DNA from: Methanomassiliicoccaceae archaeon UBA328
Lineage (GTDB): Archaea; Thermoplasmatota; Thermoplasmata; Methanomassiliicoccales; Methanomethylophilaceae
Length of the DNA: 64,000 nucleotides
Reading direction: 5' to 3'
Assembly (NCBI GenBank): GCA_002506905.1
Contig: DAYM01000005.1
Coordinates: forward strand, 121,231-185,230
Within the stretch, counting starts at the first letter, position 1; every line of letters begins with the position of its first letter. Both the position numbers and the translations under genes were made by a program. Positions 1 through 9,064 of this stretch are shown piece by piece. The notes beneath the pieces were generated by a model, which saw nothing but the letters and a program-made list of their open reading frames with translations, searched no databases and was not told the DNA's origin.

Positions 1-1275
1 GCAGACAAAGATGATAGGATATCCGAGAACGATGCGGTAATGATCGAGAAGTATATTGCCGCCGTAGAGGCCGGAGATTCAGAGGCAATTTCCGAAATCG
101 ATATAAGCACTACATTTGCCGATGCCAATCTTGACGGATCCATCAATACAGAAGATGCCGCGCAAGTGCGTGCAATAGTTGCAGGCACAGCAGACAACAT
201 CTGGATGCTGGACGGAGTTGGAAATGAACGTAAGATCAGCACAGACATCTCGCGTATCGGATGTGAGTACTTCTCCAATACAGAGCTTTGTCTGATCCTC
301 GGACAGGCCGATAAGATCGTAGCGGTCGACAATGCGCCTTACCTTTACAGTGATTTCTATTTCACGGAGTCGCAGCAGAGCAACATCACTAATATGTTCA
401 ACTGCAACAAACCGGATTACGACCTGATAAACACTCTGAACCTCGACACATATCTTCTATTCTCGGGTTCGGCAAGTTATGAGGCCAAACAGGAGAAGAT
501 CATCGACTGTGATGTCATCTATCTCGGCCTGTACAATCCGGATCTGACCAATACTGAGAAATCCAGTTTCGTTCAGGGTGTTCTCAAGGCAGGATATATC
601 TTCGGAGCAGTAGACAGGGCAGAGGATTACATCAATTGGCTCATCGATTACAGGGACGAAATGCTCGACATTGCGGATTCCATCGATGATTCCGATAAGC
701 CCGTTGTGTGCATGAGCAACTATACCAGCGGACAGTATTTCATGGATGATGACAGCAACCTTATCTCGGTGTACAGGACCAACGACCCCCTGGGACAGGC
801 CGTAACACTTGCAGGAGGAACGAACGTCATCGAACTTCTCAGCGACAGTTCATTTGTCACCAGCGGTTCGTATGCCGTTAAGGTGCAGATAGATTCAATA
901 TTCAATGATGATGAATCCGTTGAAGTGGATTATTTCTTCCTTCACATGGTGAAATACACATATGGAGCGACCGTGAACAGCGGTGTTCCCGATCACGGAT
1001 ATCTCACTACAGACGATTCGGAGATGGCCGCAGCATATGCTATCGCGACCGATCATTCTCTGATAACCGACGAGAAGATATCCCTGATAGCCGGAGATTT
1101 CAGGAACGGATGTACCGGCGGAGTTCTTCTGGCAGCCTACATGGGCAGTGTGATCAATGCGGAGGCATATTCCGACATAGATCCCATCGCAATGCACAAT
1201 GAATATGTTAAATGGCTTGGAATCGAAGATTACGATGTATCCGAAGACGGATTGTTAATCTATCCTTCTGTCTGA
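1..1275 (+). CDS. Dockerin-domain ABC transporter substrate-binding protein (5' partial)
   Basis: Reading frame 1 is open from the first base, so the start lies outside the window; 424 residues are visible. Residues 1-12 look like the end of one dockerin calcium loop, and residues 41-53 (DANLDGSINTED) are a clear second D-x-N-x-D-G-x-I repeat. From about residue 68 the protein resembles periplasmic binding proteins of the TroA/BtuF class that deliver iron-siderophore, haem or cobalamin to FecCD-type permeases. The next gene, 12 bp downstream, is such a permease, which supports the role; the ligand cannot be told. The protein should be extracytoplasmic. The dockerin pair is unusual for a binding protein and may anchor it to a partner through a cohesin-like domain (inference). 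Confidence 0.8.
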   Translation, partial: ADKDDRISENDAVMIEKYIAAVEAGDSEAISEIDISTTFADANLDGSINTEDAAQVRAIVAGTADNIWMLDGVGNERKISTDISRIGCEYFSNTELCLILGQADKIVAVDNAPYLYSDFYFTESQQSNITNMFNCNKPDYDLINTLNLDTYLLFSGSASYEAKQEKIIDCDVIYLGLYNPDLTNTEKSSFVQGVLKAGYIFGAVDRAEDYINWLIDYRDEMLDIADSIDDSDKPVVCMSNYTSGQYFMDDDSNLISVYRTNDPLGQAVTLAGGTNVIELLSDSSFVTSGSYAVKVQIDSIFNDDESVEVDYFFLHMVKYTYGATVNSGVPDHGYLTTDDSEMAAAYAIATDHSLITDEKISLIAGDFRNGCTGGVLLAAYMGSVINAEAYSDIDPIAMHNEYVKWLGIEDYDVSEDGLLIYPSV

Positions 1276-1287
1276 TGGGGTGTACTG

Positions 1288-2376
1288 GTGTCATTATCGG
1301 CAAGGGTCTTTGGTGAAAAGGAATCTGATGCAGACAGAGAATCCATCAGGAAAGGAAATGCACGTAAGATCGTGTACATCCTGATAGTGTCTGTAGGTGT
1401 ATTCCTCCTTGCCGCATATTCGATCACCATCAGTTCGACCACCATCACTCCACTGGAGGTCTACGAGACCCTGTTCAATCAGATATTCCCCGGTACGTTC
1501 GATATCCCTTCCAAGACCCAAGAGATAATCATGAAGGTGTACGCACCGCGTGTTCTCATGGCAGTTATAGTGGGTTCGATCTTGGCAATAGGCGGATGTC
1601 TCGTATCAACGATACTGAAGAATCCTCTGGCAACTCCTTACACCCTCGGTGTATCGTCCAGCGCCGCATTCGGTGCGGGAATGTCTATAGTTCTCGGCAT
1701 TACTGCGGTGGCCGGACAGTGGGGCACCATGATCAACGCGTTCATCTTCTCGCTGATACCTGCCGGAGTGATACTGATGGCCACGTCCAGACGGAATATG
1801 ATGGCGACCACTATGATCTTGGTCGGCGTGTCCATGTCGTATCTGTTCTCTTCCGCTAACACCATAATGCAATATTTTGGCGATGCGGAAGCGGTCAAAC
1901 AGGCACTTTTCTGGGCAGTAGGAGACCTGAACGATGCTACGCTTGGACAGGTGCCTTATGTCCTTGTAACGCTGATATTCACCACTCTTGGGGCGCTTTT
2001 CCTGACCAAGGATATCGACGTCATGAGAATGGGTGATGATACAGCGACCGCATTGGGCGTCAATGTGAAAAGGACCAGGCTTGCCGTGATCCTTCTTGCA
2101 TGCCTATCGACAGCGATCGCGGTCAGTTTCGTAGGTGCTATAGGTTTCATATGTCTTTTGGCACCGCAGATCTCCCGCATATTCGTAGGAGGCAATATCA
2201 GATATCTGATACCTGCTTCCGCAGCTACAGGAGCCCTGTTGCTGACGATCGCAGACATAATAGCAAAGGACCTGGTGAATCCGATCATACTTCCGGTAGG
2301 GGCGATAACGGCCTTGGTGGGAGCGCCGATACTGATCTATCTCCTCTTGCGTAACAGGGATACCGTGGTATCTTGA
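1288..2376 (+). CDS. FecCD-family iron/cobalamin ABC transporter permease
   Basis: A 362-residue polytopic protein of the FecCD/BtuC family, the membrane channel of importers for iron-siderophore, haem or vitamin B12. The family hallmark region is seen as APRVLMAVIVGSILAIGG near residues 89-106 and the coupling stretch as FVGAIGFICLLAPQISR near residues 280-296. About ten hydrophobic segments are visible after a charged cytoplasmic N-terminus of about 30 residues. The start is GTG at 1288, 12 bp after the binding-protein gene; the stop overlaps the next start. No ATP-binding subunit follows, so it must lie upstream of the window or elsewhere. Confidence 0.88.
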   Translation: MSLSARVFGEKESDADRESIRKGNARKIVYILIVSVGVFLLAAYSITISSTTITPLEVYETLFNQIFPGTFDIPSKTQEIIMKVYAPRVLMAVIVGSILAIGGCLVSTILKNPLATPYTLGVSSSAAFGAGMSIVLGITAVAGQWGTMINAFIFSLIPAGVILMATSRRNMMATTMILVGVSMSYLFSSANTIMQYFGDAEAVKQALFWAVGDLNDATLGQVPYVLVTLIFTTLGALFLTKDIDVMRMGDDTATALGVNVKRTRLAVILLACLSTAIAVSFVGAIGFICLLAPQISRIFVGGNIRYLIPASAATGALLLTIADIIAKDLVNPIILPVGAITALVGAPILIYLLLRNRDTVVS

Positions 2377-3194
2377 ACGATAATTGTACCGAATGGATGT
2401 CAGAACGTCTGAAACATCCATATTTCGGAGAGCACGTGTCAAAGGAAAGTATGATGGAAGGGTGGGATCGCGCATCCTCTTCGTATTCCTACAAGAGATA
2501 CGAGATCATCCGCGATCGCATGGTAGCGGACCTTCTCGGAACATGTGTATTGAGGAAGGACAGTACGGTATTGGACATAGGGTGCGGTAACGGATCGTTC
2601 TCTCTGTCGATTGCTCCGCATGTAAAGAAGGTCTATGCCATGGATGCCAGCAAGGGCATGCTCTCTGAACTGACAAAGGCCATGGAAAGATCCCGTATCG
2701 GCAATATCGTTCCCGTGGAATGTGATTGGGAGACTGGCAGTATCGAAGGCAGATACGATGTTGTAATGACCTCGCTCTGTCCTCCTACCAACACCCCAGA
2801 GTCCCTCATGAAGATGGAGTCTGTCTCCAAAGGAAAATGCGTCTATATATCATCGATAAATGAAAGTGCCAGCACACATGTCCGTATATGGAACGGCCTT
2901 GGAAAGGACTACTCCTTCGCAGGATACAATACCCAATATCCGTACGAATATCTGAGAGGGCTCGGAAGGGATGCGGTATTGAGGACATATGCTCAGGTAA
3001 ACCACATCGATGTGCCTTACGAGACAGCATTGAATGATGAGATCGGAAGGTTCTCCCAATATGGAAGGAGCGGATCCGAGGTCAGGGGTATTGCGGAGAA
3101 TGTCCTGCGGCCGCTTTGTACCGACGGCCGTGTAATATACGATCACGAAATGAAGATGGGAATGTTGGTCTGGACCCCGAAGATCACTTCATGA
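2373..3194 (+). CDS. Class I SAM-dependent methyltransferase
   Basis: A 273-residue protein with a Rossmann methyltransferase core. Motif I is VLDIGCGNG (about residues 65-73), followed by an acidic residue at the end of the second strand (YAMDASKGM) that would bind the SAM ribose. The start is TTG at 2373, overlapping the permease stop; ATG at 2394-2396 (Met8) is an alternative. Its place as the third gene of the uptake operon suggests a role tied to the transported metal or cofactor, for example modification of a corrinoid or chelator; this is inference and the substrate is unknown. Its 3' end overlaps the convergent PolD gene by 11 bp. Confidence 0.75.
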   Translation: MNDNCTEWMSERLKHPYFGEHVSKESMMEGWDRASSSYSYKRYEIIRDRMVADLLGTCVLRKDSTVLDIGCGNGSFSLSIAPHVKKVYAMDASKGMLSELTKAMERSRIGNIVPVECDWETGSIEGRYDVVMTSLCPPTNTPESLMKMESVSKGKCVYISSINESASTHVRIWNGLGKDYSFAGYNTQYPYEYLRGLGRDAVLRTYAQVNHIDVPYETALNDEIGRFSQYGRSGSEVRGIAENVLRPLCTDGRVIYDHEMKMGMLVWTPKITS

Positions 3195-4617
3195 AATTCA
3201 TCATGGTGGTCTTTCCGGTACCGAGGCCGACTATCGGCATGATCCCCGGGTCCGGGTTGAAGTTATGCATCTTCTGATACTCTGTCTGGCTCTGCCATGA
3301 CGATGCATTGATCATGCGTATGCCTTTGTATTCCATCGTACCGGCCCCGTGAACGTGTCCGGAGACGAATATGTCGGGTACGCGGTCTATGATAAGGTAA
3401 TCCTTCTTTTCGGGCGCCAGAGCGTTCCTCTGGCCGTACATGGGGGCGAGGTGACGTCTGATCATCATGTTCTTCATGACCTTCAGGGGGTCTTCGTAGG
3501 TCAGTTCCCTGACGCCTGCGATCCAATCGTCTATTCCTTTTCCGTGATACGACAGGACGGTCCTCCCCTCGATGTTCAGGGTGATCGGATTGCCGACCAT
3601 CATGATGTTCGAATCGAACGATTTCCTGAATATCTCCGGAAGTGCGGGCTGCGGTTCCGCAAGACGGACAGCATCGTGATTTCCGGGGTGTATGACCATC
3701 TGTATGTGATCGGGAATGTCCTTGAGATATTCGGACAGCATCGAATACTGATCGTAGATATTGTCGACGGTAAGCTCTTCTTCCTGTCCCGGGAACACAC
3801 CTATCCCGTCGACAACGTCTCCGGGGAATACAATGTAATCGATCTCCTTCTCGGTAGAATTGGCCTTGAGCCAGGCGATCATCTTCTTCCAATTGTTCTC
3901 CAGGAAGGTGTAACTTCCGATATGGACGTCCGAAAGGAATGCGACAGATGCGCTGGAGTCCGAAGGCACCCATTTGTTGCTCGAAGGCACATCGGGATGG
4001 TAGATCTCGTTCGCTATGTAGAGCTCTTTGTTGGATGTCGGTTTGCCGGCGATACCGATGACCTCGTCGTTGATGAAGGTCTCCCCGATCAGCGGCGAAT
4101 CCTTGGAGATGAAAACGCTGCACATGGTCGTCTCATCCTCCACTTTGAGAATGACATGCCCGTTCTTCGTGTCCTTCTTCTCATAGATGATACCGATTAT
4201 CTTGGTCTCCCTGTCCATCCTCATCGCTTTCTCGATGGGCATGGCGGATCCGAAATCCTTTCTCTTTTCGATGATCTTTCTCAGGGTGTAGTATCTGTTC
4301 CTGAAATAATTTGCAAAATCCTCGATCTTTCCCTCACAGGTGGAATCTCCCGTAACATCTGTTCCGGGTACGACAGAAATGTCCAATTTATGGCTGTTCT
4401 GTACCTTTATGGTCTTTTGAGGAGCATAGATCACTGTGTCTCCCGCTATTGCATCCATTACGTCCTTCTTAGTGACGAACATGGAATTCTCAGACAGTTT
4501 GGTGAGAACGGTGTTTATGAAATCGATCGGGTGCGAGTTCGAGAGTACCATTTCCAAAGCTTCGGGCGATAGGAAGACGTTCTTCCTTGCTGCTGCGGAC
4601 AGTACCTCCTCTCTCAT
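3184..4617 (-). CDS. polB: DNA polymerase II (PolD) small subunit, DP1
   Basis: A 477-residue DP1 subunit of the archaeal replicative polymerase PolD; it carries the proofreading 3'-5' exonuclease and binds the large subunit DP2. An N-terminal helical region (1-60) and a linker precede an OB-fold region (about 130-210). The calcineurin-like phosphoesterase domain follows with intact metal motifs: FLSDVHIGS (about 228), GDVVDG (about 264), GNHDA (about 315) and SGHVHG (about 425). The polymerase-binding small subunit keeps these residues in archaea but loses them in eukaryotic B subunits, so an active nuclease is expected. Length is at the short end for the family. DP2 is not in the window. 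Confidence 0.93.
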   Translation of the reverse strand: MREEVLSAAARKNVFLSPEALEMVLSNSHPIDFINTVLTKLSENSMFVTKKDVMDAIAGDTVIYAPQKTIKVQNSHKLDISVVPGTDVTGDSTCEGKIEDFANYFRNRYYTLRKIIEKRKDFGSAMPIEKAMRMDRETKIIGIIYEKKDTKNGHVILKVEDETTMCSVFISKDSPLIGETFINDEVIGIAGKPTSNKELYIANEIYHPDVPSSNKWVPSDSSASVAFLSDVHIGSYTFLENNWKKMIAWLKANSTEKEIDYIVFPGDVVDGIGVFPGQEEELTVDNIYDQYSMLSEYLKDIPDHIQMVIHPGNHDAVRLAEPQPALPEIFRKSFDSNIMMVGNPITLNIEGRTVLSYHGKGIDDWIAGVRELTYEDPLKVMKNMMIRRHLAPMYGQRNALAPEKKDYLIIDRVPDIFVSGHVHGAGTMEYKGIRMINASSWQSQTEYQKMHNFNPDPGIMPIVGLGTGKTTMMNFMK

Positions 4618-4703
4618 ATCATCCCCATCTTTTGGGATGTTGATTAATGTTGCGCAGTGACGGGAGGAAGGGTGTAAAATATGCGTATGTCTATGCGATA
4701 AGC

Positions 4704-5093
4704 ATGGTATCAGTAACGGTGTCTTGTCCTATCTATCCCAGTGAGGACCCCCAGAAGGTCAGGGCGGCAGTGCTCAGGATCTTTCCGGACATCTCGGAGG
4801 AAGAAGGTGTCGAAGGGAAGATCGTCGGTAAGGCATCATTGGATAATTTCTCGAAGATCATCAGGAAACAGGAGATCTTGGACAGCACCAGGGCCATGAT
4901 GTTCAAAGGTGCGCGCGACAACACGACGGTCCTGCATCTGAACAAGCAGGTGGCCACGGTTGGAAAGGTATCGTTTACAGACAGGCATCCGATCCTCGGA
5001 AGCATCGATGTTACCGTTCAGGATGACGATCTCGAAGCATTGATCGACCGTGTGGCGCCCCAGACCGTGGACGGTAAGGAAGTGTTCCATTGA
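4704..5093 (+). CDS. UPF0201 family RNA-binding-like protein
   Basis: Small archaeal protein of the UPF0201 (DUF54) family, related by fold to ribosomal-protein-L5-like RNA-binding domains; its function is not established. I place the start at ATG 4704 because the product then begins MVSVTVSCPIYPSEDPQKV, the normal N-terminus of the family (129 residues). The frame is open to an earlier ATG at 4647, which would add 19 residues not seen in relatives. The gene diverges from polB and its stop overlaps the TTG start of the next gene, suggesting translational coupling. Confidence 0.8.
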   Translation: MVSVTVSCPIYPSEDPQKVRAAVLRIFPDISEEEGVEGKIVGKASLDNFSKIIRKQEILDSTRAMMFKGARDNTTVLHLNKQVATVGKVSFTDRHPILGSIDVTVQDDDLEALIDRVAPQTVDGKEVFH

Positions 5094-5845
5094 TCGGGAT
5101 GTCATGCACGGAGTTTGCAAAGGAGGATTTCGAGGACACTTGGCGTAAGGTCTCGAAGGAGTTTTCACATTGGGAGATATTTTCCGAAGGGAAGCAGATG
5201 ATAGCTTCGGTCAAGGACATGTTCCTCAGGGACCGCGACCTCTATGACATGACATATTCTCTGCACACCGCGATAGCGGATACCAATGCGGGCGCCGTGA
5301 ATGACATTCTCAGAAAAGCGACATTCGACGAATTCTATTCGGAGATGCAGTGCGCCAGGGATATGGACCTGCAGACCGTGACCATCCATCCAGGCATAGT
5401 TAATCTCGCATGTACCGGCCTCAGAGAGCGTTCCGTAGAATGTGCCAGACAGACGATGAAGAGTCTGGACCGCGCTTCCGCGGACCTGGGCGTGAAAGTG
5501 GTCATCGAGAACATGCCGAAGATGCCGATAATGCTCGGCGAGACCGCCGAAGAGCTGGCGCATATTGTGGAAGGAACGGATCTCAGTATCTGTTTCGACA
5601 TCGGTCATGCGAATACGACCGGGCAGATCGAGGCGATGATCGATACGTTCTCGGACAGGATAGCCAATGTCCACATCCATGATAACATGGGCGAGAGGGA
5701 CGAGCATCTGACATTGGGGGAAGGCAGCATCGATTTCCAACATGTGATATCTATGCTGAAAGGCTATACCGGGAATTACATCATCGAGTCAAAGAATCTG
5801 GATTCTGCGGTAAGGTCCAAGAAGGTCTTGGAAAGGTTACTCTGA
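5090..5845 (+). CDS. Sugar phosphate isomerase/epimerase family TIM-barrel protein
   Basis: A 251-residue xylose-isomerase-like/AP-endonuclease-2 TIM barrel. Metal-ligand stretches are visible: TIHPGI (His of strand 3), VVIENM (Glu of strand 5), CFDIGHAN (Asp and His), NVHIHDNMGERDEH and YIIESK at the C-terminal end. These proteins isomerise sugars or, as endonuclease IV, cut abasic DNA; the nine-metal-ligand EndoIV pattern is not clearly complete, so an isomerase is preferred. The start is TTG 5090 overlapping the previous stop, or ATG 5099 (Met4). It converges on the CPBP gene with a 9-bp overlap. Confidence 0.75.
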   Translation: MIGMSCTEFAKEDFEDTWRKVSKEFSHWEIFSEGKQMIASVKDMFLRDRDLYDMTYSLHTAIADTNAGAVNDILRKATFDEFYSEMQCARDMDLQTVTIHPGIVNLACTGLRERSVECARQTMKSLDRASADLGVKVVIENMPKMPIMLGETAEELAHIVEGTDLSICFDIGHANTTGQIEAMIDTFSDRIANVHIHDNMGERDEHLTLGEGSIDFQHVISMLKGYTGNYIIESKNLDSAVRSKKVLERLL

Positions 5846-6871
5846 GAGTTTATCGTTGAACACAGGGTAACCCTTGAAGATATTGATCAGGGCGTTCTTT
5901 CCCTTTGGAATTCTCTTTATGATGAACGCGATAGCTACAAAACCCATTATCAGGAACACACGCATGCCGATGATGCTGATGAAGCTCAGTCCGAAGCCGC
6001 TGTACATGAAACTCGACAGATAATCCGTCATGAAGTGCATCAGTATAGAGGCGTACAGCCCGAATCTGACGAACACGTAGCCCATCACTATTCCGCCGAT
6101 GCAGGTAATGGCCGCCTTGGTCATTCCCCATCCGGAGTCGTGGGCGAGTCCGAACATTATTCCGGAGAATACGATCAGGACGACGGCCGCTTTGCTCATG
6201 CCGAATCCTCCGACCAGATATTTTGCGGCATTCAGTTTTTTTGTTCTGATGATCTGAATGACGAACATCGGTATGCCTATGAATATGACGCGTGTGATGA
6301 TCTCCTCCCAGAACGAGGCATGTGCCAGCATCAACAGTAATTCCTCATGGGTATAATCGTTCATCCAGCTGCTGTCGATGGTCAGCCCGCATGCCATTGC
6401 GATATACATGAGGACGACCTCAAGTGCCAGATTTGCGGAGAACAGGATCGCGACCCAGAAGAGTCCCGTCTTCATGAGGTTCTCCGGTTCTCCTTCGGCT
6501 TTTGAGATCTTTGCCGCTTTCAGATATCTCCATATGCCGTAACAGACGGCAGCGGTCAGTGCGCATACCAGCATGATCCACCAGATCTCGGACCCTATAC
6601 CGGTCAGCGTTGCTATGCGCGTCGGGGTCGGAATGATCACCTGGATGCCGATACCGAAGTCGCCTGCGATGGAGAATACCGCGGGGGATTTCAGGAGTAA
6701 TATGAGAAGTTCGCCGGCAATGAACAGGCATGCGAACGCCGACAGTGCTATCATCAGTTTGTCAAAGATCGGGATCTGTCCTTTCACATGCGGGAAGCGA
6801 TATCCGCAGCACCCGCAGTAATGGGCCCCCTGATCGTAGAATTCCTTACATCTGTCGCATTGCGGTTCCAT
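5837..6871 (-). CDS. Zinc-ribbon CPBP-family intramembrane metalloprotease
   Basis: A polytopic membrane protein with the CPBP (CAAX protease and bacteriocin-processing) catalytic motifs: FWEEIITR (E-E-x-x-x-R), FGLAHDSGW (His) and MHFMTDY (second His). A small N-terminal zinc ribbon with paired cysteines (CDRC...CGCC, near residues 5-22) precedes the first membrane segment and faces the cytoplasm by the positive-inside trend. I choose ATG 6871 because AGGTGA sits 5 nt before it; ATG 6886 would add 5 residues. The substrate is unknown. Roles in this family range from prenyl-protein processing to membrane-protein cleavage. It converges on the isomerase gene. Confidence 0.8.
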   Translation of the reverse strand: MEPQCDRCKEFYDQGAHYCGCCGYRFPHVKGQIPIFDKLMIALSAFACLFIAGELLILLLKSPAVFSIAGDFGIGIQVIIPTPTRIATLTGIGSEIWWIMLVCALTAAVCYGIWRYLKAAKISKAEGEPENLMKTGLFWVAILFSANLALEVVLMYIAMACGLTIDSSWMNDYTHEELLLMLAHASFWEEIITRVIFIGIPMFVIQIIRTKKLNAAKYLVGGFGMSKAAVVLIVFSGIMFGLAHDSGWGMTKAAITCIGGIVMGYVFVRFGLYASILMHFMTDYLSSFMYSGFGLSFISIIGMRVFLIMGFVAIAFIIKRIPKGKNALINIFKGYPVFNDKLSE

Positions 6872-6913
6872 GTCATTCACCTGCATATCCCTTTGACAGG
6901 ACAGAGAGTGCCA

Positions 6914-7528
6914 TTATTGTTTCTCCAGAATATCGACGATATTCTTCACTCTTTCGACCTCGGCAACGATCAGCACGGTCTTTCTGTATTTTGCAAGGTC
7001 GGCGATCTGTTCTGCAATGTATCTCTCGCGTGCGGCGGATAGTTTTCTGTAACCTTTCACCTTGTTGACGTAAGCATCCCATTCTTCGGCGAAGGTCTCC
7101 GGGGAGCTCATATCAAACTTCTTTTTCATTCCTTTCTTGGCGACCCTGTGTTCTTTGACGAATTCGGTGGCCTTTATGTTCTCCAGATAGACGTCTGTGA
7201 ACTTGTCCTCATTCATATCAAGGGCGACAACGTTCAGTCCGTCGTTCTTGCAGAGATCCACTAATTCGCAGAATGCAGGGCACGGGAATTCGACATTGCC
7301 GAATTCCGAAAGATGGTGAGCGTAGACGAGATCAAGCTCGTTGACCTCGTAATCATCCATGTCGAGAGTATCCCTTTTCGACAGTGCCAGTATACCTTCG
7401 ACGCTGAGCGGGAGACCGTACGCTTCGTATTTTCCGTACGCTTCCTTTACTTTGTCTGCCTCGGGGGTCAGACCCTGAACGACCGGTAGGATGTCTACCC
7501 GGCATTCGCCGATCGTCAGCCGGATCAT
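6914..7528 (-). CDS. Conserved hypothetical protein, coupled to HTH regulator
   Basis: A 204-residue soluble protein that I do not assign to a named family. It is rich in acidic and basic residues; the C-terminal third has long helices (AARERYIAEQIADLAKY) and ends in a strand-like VLIVAEVERVKNIVDIL. The helical pattern recalls TraB/GumN-type proteins but the hallmark motifs are not convincing. Its ATG overlaps the stop of the upstream regulator gene (7525-7528), so the two are almost certainly co-translated and may work together. There is no membrane segment or signal peptide. Confidence 0.7.
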   Translation of the reverse strand: MIRLTIGECRVDILPVVQGLTPEADKVKEAYGKYEAYGLPLSVEGILALSKRDTLDMDDYEVNELDLVYAHHLSEFGNVEFPCPAFCELVDLCKNDGLNVVALDMNEDKFTDVYLENIKATEFVKEHRVAKKGMKKKFDMSSPETFAEEWDAYVNKVKGYRKLSAARERYIAEQIADLAKYRKTVLIVAEVERVKNIVDILEKQ

Positions 7529-8463
7529 TTCTTCGTGCTCCTCGAGAAAACAACGTCTGTGAGTTCGGTCTTGTCGTCCATTTTCTTCAGTTCGTCATTG
7601 GAGACGATGGCCGTTGTGTCGATATTGTTCTGGGAACGTTTCTTATCGACTATTATAAGCGAATGTTTGCCTGCGATCTTGGAGATCTCGGCCGCGATCA
7701 AAGCTTTCTGGATCAGTCTGTCGCCTTCGGTACCGAGTCCGGTGAACATCGTTATCTCCGGGCTGCGACTGATGGCATCGAACGGACTCTTGACCACGGG
7801 AATAATATCGAAACCGATCTCACCCATGTGTTCCAACGGTGCCGAGATCGACTGTTTCACTGCATATTCGGCATGTTTGCCGTCATGTTTGTATTCGAAA
7901 GGATCGAGAGGTTCGATTATGGGTACGTTGAGGAACTCTTCCAGCCTCAGTGCTGCATCGATCATCGCACCCATTCCGGATTCGTACATCTGGATGGTAC
8001 GTCTCGATACTCCTGCGGTCTCCGCCAAAGTACCCAGACTGATATTGTTGATTTCCCTGATCTCTTTCAGAAGGTCGCTGTCGATCTTCACATACAAGCC
8101 GCCGGGGGCTGCGAATATGAAGGGAGGGACCTCTTCCAATAAGTGTTCCGCGAGGGTCTCGTTGGAGACTATCGGGATCTTGAATCTTGAGTAGATGATG
8201 CCTGCTTCCAGCGGTCCGGAACTCGAGTTCTCGCCTACGAGCAGCGGGTTTGCCTTCAAGGCATCTGCAAGGATCTTCATCTCGTCCGCATTCTCTTTCG
8301 AGAACGCATCAATGTTCGAGAGGACCTTGATTATGAGCAGTCTGTCATCTTTTCTTCCGACTATGTCGAAACAGATGCTGCGCAGTGAAAGCGCCGAAGA
8401 AACATCAAAACCGGCCTTGGCCAATATAGCCCTGGTAGTATTGATGAGATTTTCTCTGCTCAT
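7525..8463 (-). CDS. Archaeal HTH-type transcriptional regulator (XRE-like)
   Basis: A 312-residue member of the archaeal family of putative HTH-type transcriptional regulators. The N-terminal 120 residues look like a nuclease-fold-like sensing domain (CFDIVGRKDDRLLIIKVL). The helix-turn-helix spans roughly 130-185, with the recognition stretch GTLAETAGVSRRTIQMYESG. The C-terminal half is conserved in the family but of unknown role. A TATA-like element sits 24-33 nt before the ATG, so the transcript is nearly leaderless. It is the first gene of a two-gene operon with the hypothetical protein that overlaps it. Confidence 0.85.
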   Translation of the reverse strand: MSRENLINTTRAILAKAGFDVSSALSLRSICFDIVGRKDDRLLIIKVLSNIDAFSKENADEMKILADALKANPLLVGENSSSGPLEAGIIYSRFKIPIVSNETLAEHLLEEVPPFIFAAPGGLYVKIDSDLLKEIREINNISLGTLAETAGVSRRTIQMYESGMGAMIDAALRLEEFLNVPIIEPLDPFEYKHDGKHAEYAVKQSISAPLEHMGEIGFDIIPVVKSPFDAISRSPEITMFTGLGTEGDRLIQKALIAAEISKIAGKHSLIIVDKKRSQNNIDTTAIVSNDELKKMDDKTELTDVVFSRSTKK

Positions 8464-8486
8464 AGAAGTAAGAGTGGTTGTTCTTC

Positions 8487-8496
8487 TATAAAAAAC
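8487..8496 (-). promoter_or_regulatory. TATA box for the HTH regulator operon
   Basis: Read on the minus strand the sequence is TTTTTTATAG, 24-33 nt upstream of the ATG at 8463. With initiation about 25 nt downstream of the box, the mRNA would begin at or just before the start codon, as is common in archaea. Confidence 0.5.
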
Positions 8497-8513
8497 ACGC
8501 GAAGAGTGTTAGG

Positions 8514-8533
8514 CCGGGAGGTCTCCCTCCCGG
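8514..8533 (-). terminator. Stem-loop downstream of hsp20
   Basis: A perfect 8-bp inverted repeat (CCGGGAGG / CCTCCCGG) with a 4-nt loop begins 9 bp past the hsp20 stop codon. It is not followed by a long U tract, so it may stabilise the 3' end rather than terminate by itself. Confidence 0.5.
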
Positions 8534-8541
8534 TCATGTGG

Positions 8542-9039
8542 TCATTCGATCGAGATCCTCTTCGTTGTGCCGTTATGTCCGGCCGCATCGAAGGTTATCT
8601 CCAATATTCCGTTGTTGTAGACTGCTTTCGCGGAGTCTGTCTTAATGTCGCAAGGCAACGCAACGGTCTTGGTGAACGTCTTTTTGGGCGTTTCCGCCCT
8701 GACAGATACCGAGTTCTCCGTACTGTCCAGTACGATATCCTCTTTTTTGACACCGGGTATCTCCATGGTGACCCTCACTTTGCCGTTCTCTTCGACCACA
8801 TCGGAGAAGGGTTCGACCGTACCGGGTCCGAGTTTGAACTCGTCCCTGGCGTTACCGAACTCGCGGCAGTGGGGAACACCGTCGGGGCCTTGGTACATTG
8901 TGTATCCGTATGTCTTGACGTTCGGGTCGTTGATGTTCTGCATCTCTGCGAACATCCTCTCTATCCTCTTGTTGAGAGTGTCGAAACTCTCTCCGAAGAA
9001 GTCGTCCCAAATATCATCACTTGCTGTCATATTCATCAC
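8542..9039 (-). CDS. hsp20: Hsp20/alpha-crystallin small heat-shock protein
   Basis: A 165-residue small heat-shock protein, an ATP-independent holdase that oligomerises and keeps unfolding proteins soluble. The N-terminal arm (1-70) is acidic. The alpha-crystallin domain runs from about 72 to the end, with the conserved PGVKKEDI and GILEITF stretches, and a terminal I-x-I (RISIE) that in relatives docks between dimers. It lies 25 bp downstream of the Cdc48 gene and is the last gene of a regulator-cdc48-hsp20 unit, linking unfolding and holding chaperones under one control. Confidence 0.92.
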   Translation of the reverse strand: MMNMTASDDIWDDFFGESFDTLNKRIERMFAEMQNINDPNVKTYGYTMYQGPDGVPHCREFGNARDEFKLGPGTVEPFSDVVEENGKVRVTMEIPGVKKEDIVLDSTENSVSVRAETPKKTFTKTVALPCDIKTDSAKAVYNNGILEITFDAAGHNGTTKRISIE

Positions 9040-9064
9040 CTTTTGTTTTCCTTGTTTTCATTAT

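Noticed and set aside
3349..4572. A 407-residue open frame on the plus strand.
   Set aside because: It is the antisense shadow of the PolD small subunit gene, which has all the family motifs.
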